7,402 bases of DNA from Verrucomicrobiales bacterium (GCA_017991025.1 JAGNMT010000169.1:1-7402), one strand, 5' to 3'. Shown: positions 1 to 6,075, counted from the stretch's first letter. Notes: a model not told the origin generated them from the letters alone. Numbers and translations are program-made.

Positions 1-275
1 GGGCCGGGGAGTGCGTCAGTGCCTTCAGGCCGGATGACGGTGGCCCGTCCCTGGCGGAACTCCACGCCGATGCGTGCATACAACGGAGCGAGAGGAAAGA
101 CCACGTCACGGCGCTCCATTGAGCCCACGCCCACCCAGATATTGGAGGGTATCCAGTTCCACTCGGCATCCGGTGAGATGACAACGACCTCATGGCCGCG
201 CCCGAGTTTCTTCCGCAGCAAAGTCGCCGCAGTGTGGCCGGCGATGCCGGCCCCTAGAATGACAGTTTTGGCCAT
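1..275 (-). CDS. FAD/NAD(P)-dependent oxidoreductase, sulfide:quinone oxidoreductase-like (N-terminal part, runs off the window)
   Basis: About 91 codons of the N-terminus are present; the gene continues past base 1. The protein opens MAKTVILGAGIAGHTAA, a beta-strand followed by the dinucleotide-binding loop GAGIAG (residues 8-13) typical of two-Rossmann-fold flavoproteins. A second strand (EVVVISPDAEW) follows, and then a PSNIWVGVG segment and a stretch like DVVFPLAPLYARIGVEF, which resemble the N-terminus of sulfide:quinone oxidoreductases and related membrane-associated FAD enzymes. Those enzymes oxidise sulfide (or, in NDH-2 relatives, NADH) and pass electrons to quinone. The catalytic cysteines of SQR lie further in and cannot be checked, so substrate is uncertain. 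The start ATG at 275 directly precedes the Rossmann fold; no clear Shine-Dalgarno is visible upstream. It lies 255 bases downstream of dps on the same strand, so co-transcription is possible but not shown. Confidence 0.8.
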   Translation of the reverse strand, partial: MAKTVILGAGIAGHTAATLLRKKLGRGHEVVVISPDAEWNWIPSNIWVGVGSMERRDVVFPLAPLYARIGVEFRQGRATVIRPEGTDALPG

Positions 276-530
276 GATGTAGGAGAGGTGAGGGGTGATG
301 GATTGGAGTGGGAACGCCAGGCGGTGCAGGGATTGCTGACACGTGTGTGCGGGCTCGAACTGCCAGTCTGTTTTTCACACGCTTCGGCCTTCAATACGAG
401 AAGCTCAGTGCTGCAACCGGAAGCACTTTGAAGAGATCTTCATGGTGGCTCACGACAGCACCTTTGATGAGGGTGTGGACGGGTTTAGCTTGGATTCGGT
501 GGTTTTTTGATTGAATGAAACAAACGTGGT
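276..530. other. Intergenic region between dps and the oxidoreductase
   Basis: No convincing gene is seen. The minus strand carries a 20-codon reading frame (391-453, GTG start, AAAGG seven bases upstream), too short to call. No good hairpin plus T-tract terminator follows the dps stop, only a run of six A residues on the minus strand at about 504-509. No recognisable sigma-70 promoter was found for the oxidoreductase. Confidence 0.4.
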
Positions 531-1013
531 TTAGTCCTCCAGCAGACTGCGCAGCATCCACGCGGTCTTTTCATGAAGCTGGATGCGTTGGGTGAGTAGG
601 TCTGCGCTGGCCTCATCGCCCGCTTTTTCCACCACGGGGAAGATGGAGCGCGCAGTGCGCACCACGGCTTCATGACCCAGCACGAGGAGTTGGATCATCT
701 CCTTGGCTTTCGGCACGCCGGGGATTTCTTTGATGGAACTGAGGCGCACAAAGTCGCCATACGTTCCCGGAGCGTGCATGCCCAGAGAGCGGATGCGCTC
801 GGCGATGACGTCCACAGCCAGTGCCAGCTCGGTGTAGTGCGTCTCAAACATCACATGCAGCGTCTGGAACATCGGCCCGGTAACGTTCCAGTGGAAGTTG
901 TGCGTCTGGAGGTAGAGCGTGTAGCTGTCGGCGAGGAGGCGGGAGAGCCCGGCGGCGATTTCGGTGCGGTCGGCTTCATTGATGCCGATGTCGATGGGCG
1001 TATTGGTTTTCAT
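531..1013 (-). CDS. dps: Dps family ferritin-like protein (DNA starvation/stationary phase protection)
   Basis: This 160-residue protein has the usual Dps length and aligns along its whole length with the family. Dps dodecamers oxidise Fe(II) with H2O2, store the iron as mineral and so protect DNA in the cytoplasm. The inter-subunit ferroxidase ligands are all present: H41 in the signature THNFHWNVTG, H53 twelve residues later, then D68 and E72 in AVDVIAERI, with the same spacing as H51, H63, D78 and E82 of E. coli Dps. The N-terminus has few lysines, so non-specific DNA binding by a basic tail, as in E. coli Dps, is not evident. The start ATG at 1013 has a weak GAAG seven bases upstream. The gene follows the DUF2202 gene by 22 bases on the same strand, which suggests an operon of two ferritin-like proteins. 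Confidence 0.93.
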   Translation of the reverse strand: MKTNTPIDIGINEADRTEIAAGLSRLLADSYTLYLQTHNFHWNVTGPMFQTLHVMFETHYTELALAVDVIAERIRSLGMHAPGTYGDFVRLSSIKEIPGVPKAKEMIQLLVLGHEAVVRTARSIFPVVEKAGDEASADLLTQRIQLHEKTAWMLRSLLED

Positions 1014-1035
1014 AAGTTTTCTTCAGGGGCTGAGA

Positions 1036-1617
1036 TCAGTTGGCGGTGCGTTTTTTGCCACGACCTCCCTTTGGCGAGGGGCTATTCTGCATTTGGGCCT
1101 CGTTGAGCTGGCCTTGGGATGCCGCCGCCGCCTGGAAGGCGGGCAGGTGCCTCTCCAGTGAGGCGCTCCTCAAGTTGGCGAACACCTGGGTAAGGTCCGG
1201 GAAATTTTCCACCGCAGACAGATACCCATCATAGAGAGCGACATTTTTCTTCTCGGCTTCAATGCCATCCTTCGCGGCTTGGATGAGCGTCTCTGGTGGA
1301 GTCACCTTCCCAGCGAACTTGTCTTCGGGAATGGCGACACCGTATTTCTCAAACTGCCGCTTCAGCGCCTGGATGTGCCGCGTCTCAGCCTCGCGGATGT
1401 TCGAGTAAGGTTGGACGTCGCCGAATTTCTTCAGGATGGCGGAGTAGAGCGCGTGGGCGGCGAACTCACCATCCGGCCCGGCGAGAGTCTCGATGAGCGC
1501 TTGCCTGGCATCCGTGGTCAGGGCTCCTGCGGCGAGGCCATGTCCAGCTTGCTGAGCAGTCGCGGAGAGGGGGAGCAACAGGGCGAACGCTTTCGCAAAA
1601 GTGGAGAGTGATTTCAT
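1036..1617 (-). CDS. Exported DUF2202 (ferritin-like) protein
   Basis: A 193-residue protein starting at the ATG at 1617. This start is preferred because it opens directly into a signal peptide: MKSLSTFAKA, a hydrophobic core FALLLPLSATA, probable cleavage after residue 21 (ATA|QQ). A longer reading frame begins at 1731 but adds 38 residues with no family similarity that would bury the signal. The mature part is a four-helix ferritin-like domain with DUF2202 hallmarks: DGEFAAHALYSAIL (E51), NIREAETRHIQAL (E76, E78, H81), IEAEKKNVALYD (E120, E122), and ASLERHLPAF (E155, H157). These acidic/His residues could bind a di-metal centre, but no enzyme activity is established for the family. The C-terminus (about 179-193) is a Lys/Arg/Gly-rich tail. 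It lies immediately upstream of dps, so it probably handles metal or peroxide in the periplasm or envelope. Confidence 0.85.
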   Translation of the reverse strand: MKSLSTFAKAFALLLPLSATAQQAGHGLAAGALTTDARQALIETLAGPDGEFAAHALYSAILKKFGDVQPYSNIREAETRHIQALKRQFEKYGVAIPEDKFAGKVTPPETLIQAAKDGIEAEKKNVALYDGYLSAVENFPDLTQVFANLRSASLERHLPAFQAAAASQGQLNEAQMQNSPSPKGGRGKKRTAN

Positions 1618-1691
1618 GGTAGGATTAAGTGCGAGGCGGACATGGTTCCACCCCTCTCCACAGGCTATACCCGGGCCGTGGTTTCGGGCAG

Positions 1692-1707
1692 TGGGGTAAA
1701 CACCCCA
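1692..1707. promoter_or_regulatory. Candidate operator palindrome upstream of the DUF2202-dps genes
   Basis: A perfect inverted repeat, TGGGGT-AAAC-ACCCCA, lies 75 bases upstream of the DUF2202 start. On the minus strand a weak -10-like TATAGC (1664-1669) lies between it and the gene, without a good -35 at the usual distance. The position would suit an operator. The regulator is unknown, and the site could also be a chance small hairpin. Confidence 0.25.
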
Positions 1708-1798
1708 ATCGCTCCTCGTCGCCATAGCCATGTCGGTGACACTGATAAGCAGAGCGTTGACCCTGTGTCTTCATGGTTATTTTGTGGAGGAAAAGGTG

Positions 1799-1945
1799 AT
1801 GCGCCACAGGCCGCGCAGGTCGCCGGGTTTAAAACCTGTGGCTTGGTCATCGGGACAGAACTTTTGGATGGCGGCGAGACCTTATGGCTGCGACCAGATT
1901 GAGCCAGACCTCATCCGGGTGATATTCGAATTGAAAGAGAGGTAA
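1799..1945 (+). CDS. Small hypothetical ORF (48 aa) with strong Shine-Dalgarno
   Basis: The reading frame begins at an ATG preceded by GGAGG (1786-1790) at eight bases, an ideal ribosome-binding site. A TTGACC (1757-1762) and TATTTT (1778-1783) upstream form a weak promoter with a short 15-base spacer. The product opens with a basic segment (MRHRPRRSPG) and ends in an amphipathic stretch, DQIEPDLIRVIFELKER. No family is recognised. Against it being real: it is short, it sits in a relic-rich region, and an 8-bp hairpin (1803-1842) overlaps its first codons. It could be a fragment of a mobile-element gene or not be translated. Confidence 0.25.
   Translation: MRHRPRRSPGLKPVAWSSGQNFWMAARPYGCDQIEPDLIRVIFELKER
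1803..1842. other. 8-bp hairpin
   Basis: GCCACAGG (1803-1810) pairs perfectly with CCTGTGGC (1835-1842) around a 24-base loop that also contains an alternative CAGGT/ACCTG pairing and the AT-rich GGTTTAAAACC. No T-tract follows, so it is not a typical intrinsic terminator. Its role is unknown. Confidence 0.35.
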
Positions 1946-1971
1946 CGTGTCCGGTTCAAGTCGTGGGCTAC

Positions 1972-1994
1972 CGTGACGGCACCGGGCCGTCGCG
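1972..1994. other. 9-bp hairpin upstream of the IS110 transposase relic
   Basis: CGTGACGGC (1972-1980) pairs with GCCGTCGCG (1986-1994) through one G-T wobble, with loop ACCGG. It lies about 55 bases before the IS110 transposase fragment. In IS110-family elements the left non-coding end, upstream of the transposase, encodes the structured bridge RNA, so this hairpin may be a remnant of that end. This is inference from position only. Confidence 0.35.
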
Positions 1995-2047
1995 ACCTAT
2001 CTATATCCAGTGCATTACAAACAGTAAAAACGAACTCAGACACCACC

Positions 2048-2143
2048 CTGAAACGTTACATCGGACTCGATGTCCATAAAGCAAAAACTTTGGTTGCCAT
2101 CGCCGGATCGCCGAATCCTCGGGCGAAATTCGCAGTTAATTGA
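2048..2143 (+). pseudogene. IS110-family transposase, N-terminal fragment
   Basis: The frame reads LKRYIGLDVHKAKTLVAIAG and then SPNPRAKFAVN before a TGA at 2141-2143. YIGLDVHKxxTLVAIA is the first strand of the RuvC-like DEDD transposase fold of IS110 elements, and the Asp in GLDVHK is the first catalytic residue. An intact enzyme is roughly 300-400 residues, so more than 90% is missing. No in-frame ATG precedes the motif; the natural start codon appears mutated or lost (CTG occurs at 2048-2050). The sequence after 2143 is not recognisable as the rest of the gene in any frame. This is therefore a dead relic, presumably left by a deletion or recombination near 2140. Confidence 0.7.
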
Positions 2144-2160
2144 TAGCAGGCATTTGCTTT

Positions 2161-2340
2161 TTCATCCCTTTTGACTCCACTGCGTTTTGGACGGTTGCTT
2201 CACTTTGTTCCGGCTATCTCCACCACGCTTCGATTCGCTTGCCTTACGGCACCCATCTCGATTTTCTCGATTGTCCATTTGCCTTCATTCCATTCCGGCT
2301 ACCTTCGGTTCCGCTTCGCTCCGGTTGCACCCCGCCTCAC
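2161..2340 (+). other. Pyrimidine-rich tract
   Basis: By direct count, 51 of 180 bases are purines, so about 72% of this strand is C or T, with repeated small motifs such as TTCCGGCTA (2208-2216 and 2293-2301) and CGCTTCG-like words. The tract looks non-coding. It ends abruptly at the G-rich block beginning at 2341. Confidence 0.5.
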
Positions 2341-2380
2341 CGGGAAGGGCGGGGATAGAGGAGGTTTGGGGGGGAAGGGG
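2330..2380 (+). other. GC hairpin overlapping a possible G-quadruplex
   Basis: CCCCGCC (2330-2336) pairs perfectly with GGCGGGG (2348-2354) around an 11-base loop. From 2341 to 2380, 34 of 40 bases are purines, with G-runs at 2342-2344, 2347-2349, 2351-2354, 2368-2374 and 2377-2380, enough for an extended-loop G-quadruplex on the plus strand. The hairpin and the quadruplex would compete. No T-tract follows, so this is not a canonical terminator. Confidence 0.4.
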
Positions 2381-2421
2381 CTAAACTGGTTCAGTTCGAG
2401 GGTTTGTGCGAAAACGACGGG

Positions 2422-2508
2422 GGGCAGTCAAGCTTTTCAAACGCGCTAACAGGTTTTTAAAGGCGAAATCTTGAAATAGCGGTAAACCTGCTTTCGCAGC
2501 CACTGCCC
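2422..2508. repeat. Nested inverted repeats (possible structured RNA)
   Basis: An outer stem, GGGCAGT (2422-2428) with ACTGCCC (2502-2508), encloses a second perfect 7-bp stem, CAGGTTT (2450-2456) with AAACCTG (2484-2490). A short GCG/CGC pairing (2443-2445 with 2495-2497) is possible between them. The structure ends 53 bases downstream of the CHASE2 stop codon on the minus strand, so it could be a 3' UTR structure, a processing site or an independent small RNA. No strong T-tract adjoins it. Confidence 0.35.
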
Positions 2509-2561
2509 ATTTCCATCGGCACGCTTGCACTCTTAACTACGAAGAAAGGCGAGCGAATTTC

Positions 2562-3929
2562 TCACGCTTTTCCACTTAACTTTACTCCGGATCCTCCCGG
2601 CACAAGAAGCCCGATCACTAGCATCAAGGTGAGCAGCGACATCGCCACGAAGGGCGGCGTCCAGGTCAGGGTCGCTGAGAAGATCATGACCATGACCGAG
2701 AAAAAGATCAGTACTGCGACGAGACCGAGTGGGAGGAATTTTCGACGCGGCAGCCGGAAAAGATAGGCGGCGATGCCGGCGATGACGAGCACGGAAAACC
2801 AGCGCGCCCAGTTTGGCCACCATTCGATGAAGCGTCCGCTCTGAATCACGGCCATGGCGCGGGCGAGCAGGAAGGTCTCGGAAAGGACTTCTCCCTTTGC
2901 GGTGGTGATGCGCCGGTCAGTGGTGCGATCAAAACCGATCACGACCAGATTTTCTTTGAGCGAATCAAATTTTGTCCGGAGGCTGGCGACGATGCGTTTG
3001 GCGACCTCGTCCTCGGCCTCACCGGTGTAGGAGAGTTCGTCGATGGTGAGGCTCGTGAAATGATAGGATTCCTTCAATGATCCGTCTTCGCTGCGGGTCA
3101 GACTCTTCATCGAATGCGAAATACCGCTGTAGGGAGGGACCGACATCGTGCCATCGTTGGAAATCGGGATGGTGTAGATTTCGCCGACCTGAATGACCGG
3201 CTTGTTTCCCGCGAGCGTTACTGTGATCTGATCGAAGGGTACCCCCGCGTGATTGGCAACGGCGGCGAGAATGATCGAGGGGGCGATCTGGTCTCCCCGT
3301 TTTGCCACGAGAGGGACGCGGATCGAGTCATCGTTGATCAAATCCCGTGCGGACTCGATGGCCCGGAACGCCGGCGTTCCGTTTTGAAGGATCTGCGGAT
3401 CGGGATATGCCACCGTGCGGGTAAAGGCGAGGATTTCGGCCGGTTCGCCCTCGAGTTTTAATACCGGATAAGCAAGAGCCTGCGCTTCTTTCGCCTGCGC
3501 TCCGTCGTTGGAGACCGTCGTTGCGACAGTCATTTTAGGAAGCTGCAACGCCGCGTCTTTCAGCGGGACGACATCGGTTTTGTTGAGGACAAGGCTTTCG
3601 TCGAAAGTCGGCGTGGGCAGAAAGGCGACGGATCGTGGATTCAGTTTTCCAACGAATCCGAGGATGGTCGCAAAGTCGAGACGGGAGAGTTTGCCATCGC
3701 CGGGCGCAGCCTCGTCTCCTCCGATGCTGAGCGGCTCGTAGCCGTCGTCAACCCGGACGACCGAAATCGCAGGATTCTTGATCCGGTCGCCCGCGTTGCC
3801 GACGCAGAACTCCAGCCAGAAATCGTTCAGTCGCGAAAGAGCTCCGATCTTACGGGCCCGGAGGTCCCATTCTCCAATGACGATGAGGATGATTCCAAAA
3901 ACAGTAAAGGTGAGGAGGCGTTGACGCAT
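2562..3929 (-). CDS. CHASE2-domain membrane protein without output domain
   Basis: A 455-residue membrane protein. One N-terminal membrane helix (about residues 5-21) is followed by a large extracytoplasmic CHASE2-like domain (about 25-369), then three helices (about 377-391, 398-421, 425-443) and a tail of about 12 residues. CHASE2 features seen in order: ISVVRVDDG (55-63); a conserved R and hydrophobic run in LSRLDFATILGFVGKLNPRSVAFLP; RVPLVAKRGDQIAPSIILAAV (204-224); IPISNDGTMSVPPYSG (254-269); and NLVVIGFDRTTDRR (327-340) before an ARAMAVIQSGRFI helix. CHASE2 is an extracellular sensing domain normally joined, through three membrane helices, to a kinase, cyclase or phosphatase. Here the protein ends where that domain should begin. 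The start at 3929 has AAGGA 13 bases upstream, rather far. The gene follows glgE by 44 bases and is probably co-transcribed with it. The ligand is unknown. Confidence 0.8.
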   Translation of the reverse strand: MRQRLLTFTVFGIILIVIGEWDLRARKIGALSRLNDFWLEFCVGNAGDRIKNPAISVVRVDDGYEPLSIGGDEAAPGDGKLSRLDFATILGFVGKLNPRSVAFLPTPTFDESLVLNKTDVVPLKDAALQLPKMTVATTVSNDGAQAKEAQALAYPVLKLEGEPAEILAFTRTVAYPDPQILQNGTPAFRAIESARDLINDDSIRVPLVAKRGDQIAPSIILAAVANHAGVPFDQITVTLAGNKPVIQVGEIYTIPISNDGTMSVPPYSGISHSMKSLTRSEDGSLKESYHFTSLTIDELSYTGEAEDEVAKRIVASLRTKFDSLKENLVVIGFDRTTDRRITTAKGEVLSETFLLARAMAVIQSGRFIEWWPNWARWFSVLVIAGIAAYLFRLPRRKFLPLGLVAVLIFFSVMVMIFSATLTWTPPFVAMSLLTLMLVIGLLVPGGSGVKLSGKA

Positions 3930-3973
3930 AGGGGCAGAGGGTTCCTTAAGATGTGGGAAAATCTCGTTAGAGT

Positions 3974-5941
3974 TTACGATTTCCTCACTTTTAACAGGTG
4001 GACTGGCTTCGTGCGCGGGTCAAGAGACACAAAGTTGGTGGATTCACGCCATGTGTAGACCTCTTCAAAGAGTACGTCTTCGACTTCAAAACCGGTACCG
4101 GAAGAGAGTCCGAGGTCCGCGAGAGGCAGGTGGATGTTGGATTCATGCCGCTTGTGGGGGTCGAGATTGACGATCACGATCATTCTGTCCTGTCCGTCAT
4201 CCGACCACTTGTGAAAGGCGAGGACTTGATCATTATCTGCGGGGATAAACTCAATATTCGCGTAGGACTGGAGCGCGGGGCTCTCGCGCCGTGCCTGATT
4301 GAGGCGGGTGATGAAAGGTTTGATGTTCCCCGGTTTGTTCCAGTCACGGGCTTTGAGTTGGTATTTCTCACTGTCGAGATACTCCTCACGACCCGGGAGA
4401 GGGGCTCCCTCGCAGAGTTCAAAGCCGGAATAGATCCCCCACGATGAAGAGAGAGTTGCCGCGAGCGCCGCGCGGATTTTGAACGCGGCGGGTCCCGCAT
4501 TTTGGAGATGGAAAGGAAGAATGTCGGGCGTGTTGGGCCAGAAGTTGGCGCGGTAATAGTCGCGCATGTGGCCTTTGGTGAGCTCGGTCACGTAGTCGCG
4601 CAATTCCGCCGCAGTCTCTCTCCAGGTGAAATAGGTGTAACTCTGGGTAAAGCCGGCCTTGGCGAGAGTCTGCATCATTTTCGGTCTCGTGAAGGCTTCA
4701 CTCAGGAAGATGACCTCCGGATCGACGGTGTGAATTTCCGCGATCAACCATTCCCAGAAGGTGACAGGTTTTGTGTGCGGGTTGTCGACGCGGAAAATAC
4801 GGACGCCCTTGGCCACCCAGAAGAGGACAACCTCACGCAGTTCCTCCCAGAGCTCCTTCCAGTCGTCGCAGTGAAAATCGAGCGGGTAGATGTCCTGATA
4901 TTTTTTGGGGGGATTCTCCGCGTACTTGATCGAGCCATCGGGACGGTGGTAGAACCATTCCGGATGGCTCCGGACGTAAGGATGGTCGGGCGAGCAATTG
5001 AGAGCAAAATCGAGAGCGATTTCAATGCCGCGGAGGCGTGCCTCCTTGAGGAGCCAGACAAAGTCCTCCATCGTTCCGAGGGACGGTTCGACGGCACGGT
5101 GACCGCCGGCTTCTCCTCCGATCGCCCAGGGGGATCCGACGTCGCCAGGTTCGCAGGTGACCGAGTTGTTTTTTCCTTTTCGATGTGATTTGCCGATGGG
5201 GTGAATGGGGGGGAAGTAGACGACGTCGAATCCCATCGCGGCAGCGTCTTCGATTCGGGGAAGGCAGTCACGGAAAGTGGAATGGCGGTTCCCGAGACCT
5301 TCGGCGCTGCGCGGGAAAAACTCATACCACGCTGAGAACGACGAACGCTTCGTCTCGACAATGACGGAGATGAACTGCTCACCGGTTGTTGCGAGGTTGC
5401 GGTTGGGCCAGCGGGCGAGGAGGGCGAGGTTCTCCGGGGTGGCAATCAGGGCAGGCACATCGCGAGTTTCGGTTTGCATCAGAGCAGTCGTCAGCGACTC
5501 GATTGCATCGGCATCGGCCGTTGCCCGCTGACTGGCGGCCCGAATCGCGGCGCAGTTGAGGATGACGCGCCCCTCCTCGATCTCCGTAGAGAGATCGGTC
5601 TGGTCGCCGGTAAGGCGCCGTTCATAATCGTGGAGCCAGGTGAGAAAGTCATCGGCCCAGGCAGTGATGCCCACCTCGTAGGAGCCCCGTTCGGGGAAAT
5701 TCAATTCCGCCCGCCAGCGGTCGTTGTCGAAATGATGCATCGGGGTCTCGCGCCATTCTTTGCTCCCGGATGGCCGCCAGGCTAGAACGGCGAGGACGTG
5801 ATCGTGACCTTCTTTGAAGATATCCGCGTGCACATTGAGCGTCTCTCCTACGACCCGCTTTGTGGGATACTTCCCCCCTTCGACGAGCGGAGAGAGATTC
5901 GAAATGACGACGGTGGCGGGGCGGTTCGTAAGGATGGCCAT
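3974..5941 (-). CDS. glgE: Alpha-1,4-glucan:maltose-1-phosphate maltosyltransferase GlgE
   Basis: A 655-residue GH13 enzyme (subfamily 3 type) that transfers maltosyl units from alpha-maltose-1-phosphate to the non-reducing end of alpha-1,4-glucans, releasing phosphate, in the cytoplasm. The N-terminal part (about 1-190) is a beta-sandwich plus helical insertion; the (beta/alpha)8 barrel follows. The catalytic triad is intact: nucleophile D386 in RIFRVDNPHTKPV, acid/base E415 in IFLSEAFTRPKM, and D473 in NTPDIL, equivalent to D394, E423 and D480 of Streptomyces coelicolor GlgE. The GlgE-specific segment NPPKKYQDIYPLDF (343-356), which helps hold maltose-1-phosphate, is also present and separates it from ordinary amylases. 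Length matches the family (about 650-700). The ATG at 5941 has no obvious Shine-Dalgarno. TreS, maltokinase and GlgB are not in this window; the downstream neighbour is the CHASE2 gene. Confidence 0.96.
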   Translation of the reverse strand: MAILTNRPATVVISNLSPLVEGGKYPTKRVVGETLNVHADIFKEGHDHVLAVLAWRPSGSKEWRETPMHHFDNDRWRAELNFPERGSYEVGITAWADDFLTWLHDYERRLTGDQTDLSTEIEEGRVILNCAAIRAASQRATADADAIESLTTALMQTETRDVPALIATPENLALLARWPNRNLATTGEQFISVIVETKRSSFSAWYEFFPRSAEGLGNRHSTFRDCLPRIEDAAAMGFDVVYFPPIHPIGKSHRKGKNNSVTCEPGDVGSPWAIGGEAGGHRAVEPSLGTMEDFVWLLKEARLRGIEIALDFALNCSPDHPYVRSHPEWFYHRPDGSIKYAENPPKKYQDIYPLDFHCDDWKELWEELREVVLFWVAKGVRIFRVDNPHTKPVTFWEWLIAEIHTVDPEVIFLSEAFTRPKMMQTLAKAGFTQSYTYFTWRETAAELRDYVTELTKGHMRDYYRANFWPNTPDILPFHLQNAGPAAFKIRAALAATLSSSWGIYSGFELCEGAPLPGREEYLDSEKYQLKARDWNKPGNIKPFITRLNQARRESPALQSYANIEFIPADNDQVLAFHKWSDDGQDRMIVIVNLDPHKRHESNIHLPLADLGLSSGTGFEVEDVLFEEVYTWRESTNFVSLDPRTKPVHLLKVRKS

Positions 5942-5976
5942 GGGCAGGGGTATCGGTGGGCAGGTTCGCGCTAACT

Positions 5977-5995
5977 AAAAGCCCAAGCGGCTTTT
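5977..5995 (-). terminator. Weak intrinsic terminator-like hairpin after the GGQ gene
   Basis: AAAAGCC (5977-5983) and GGCTTTT (5989-5995) form a perfect 7-bp stem with loop CAAGC. Read on the minus strand, the stem ends in TTTTAG, a short T-tract, about 80 bases after the stop codon of the GGQ-domain gene and before glgE. Only three G-C pairs are present, so termination would be partial. If it works, glgE has its own promoter, perhaps using a TTGGCG and TTTAGT pair (16-base spacer) that overlaps this hairpin on the minus strand. Confidence 0.4.
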
Positions 5996-6075
5996 CGCCA
6001 AGCGGGATTTTGTCCTGCACGGTAATGCCATTTTGAGGATGCGCGGATCCAGCCGGGGCGGGGCGGGCCGGGCCC

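Larger units (their letters stand above)
1618..2561. other. Long intergenic region with mobile-element relic and structured DNA
   Basis: About 940 bases separate the two minus-strand coding blocks. No intact gene with family-level similarity is visible. Individually listed contents are a palindrome (1692-1707), a small ORF (1799-1945), two hairpins (1803-1842 and 1972-1994), an IS110 transposase N-terminal fragment (2048-2143), a pyrimidine-rich tract followed by a G-rich block (2161-2380), and nested inverted repeats (2422-2508). Reading frames in 2140-2450 have the repetitive composition of non-coding DNA and are not called. Confidence 0.6.

Noticed and set aside
391..453. A 20-codon minus-strand frame with GTG start between dps and the oxidoreductase
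   Set aside because: Too short, non-ATG start, and no recognisable family; the AAAGG upstream alone is not enough.
672..1106. A 144-codon plus-strand frame opposite dps
   Set aside because: It is antisense to the well-supported dps gene and its translation shows no domain; it is a shadow of the high-GC codon pattern.
2171..2449. A 92-codon plus-strand reading frame after the IS110 relic
   Set aside because: It spans the pyrimidine-rich and G-rich blocks, translates to biased repetitive residues, and has no clear ribosome-binding site.
2441..2508. An integron attC-like site around CGCTAAC
   Set aside because: Only one TAAC-type core is present; the matching GTTA core expected at the other end of an attC site is missing.
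4744..5445. A 233-codon minus-strand frame inside glgE
   Set aside because: Out of frame with glgE, Ser/Arg/Pro-rich translation typical of an overlapping shadow frame; glgE has an intact catalytic triad across this stretch.
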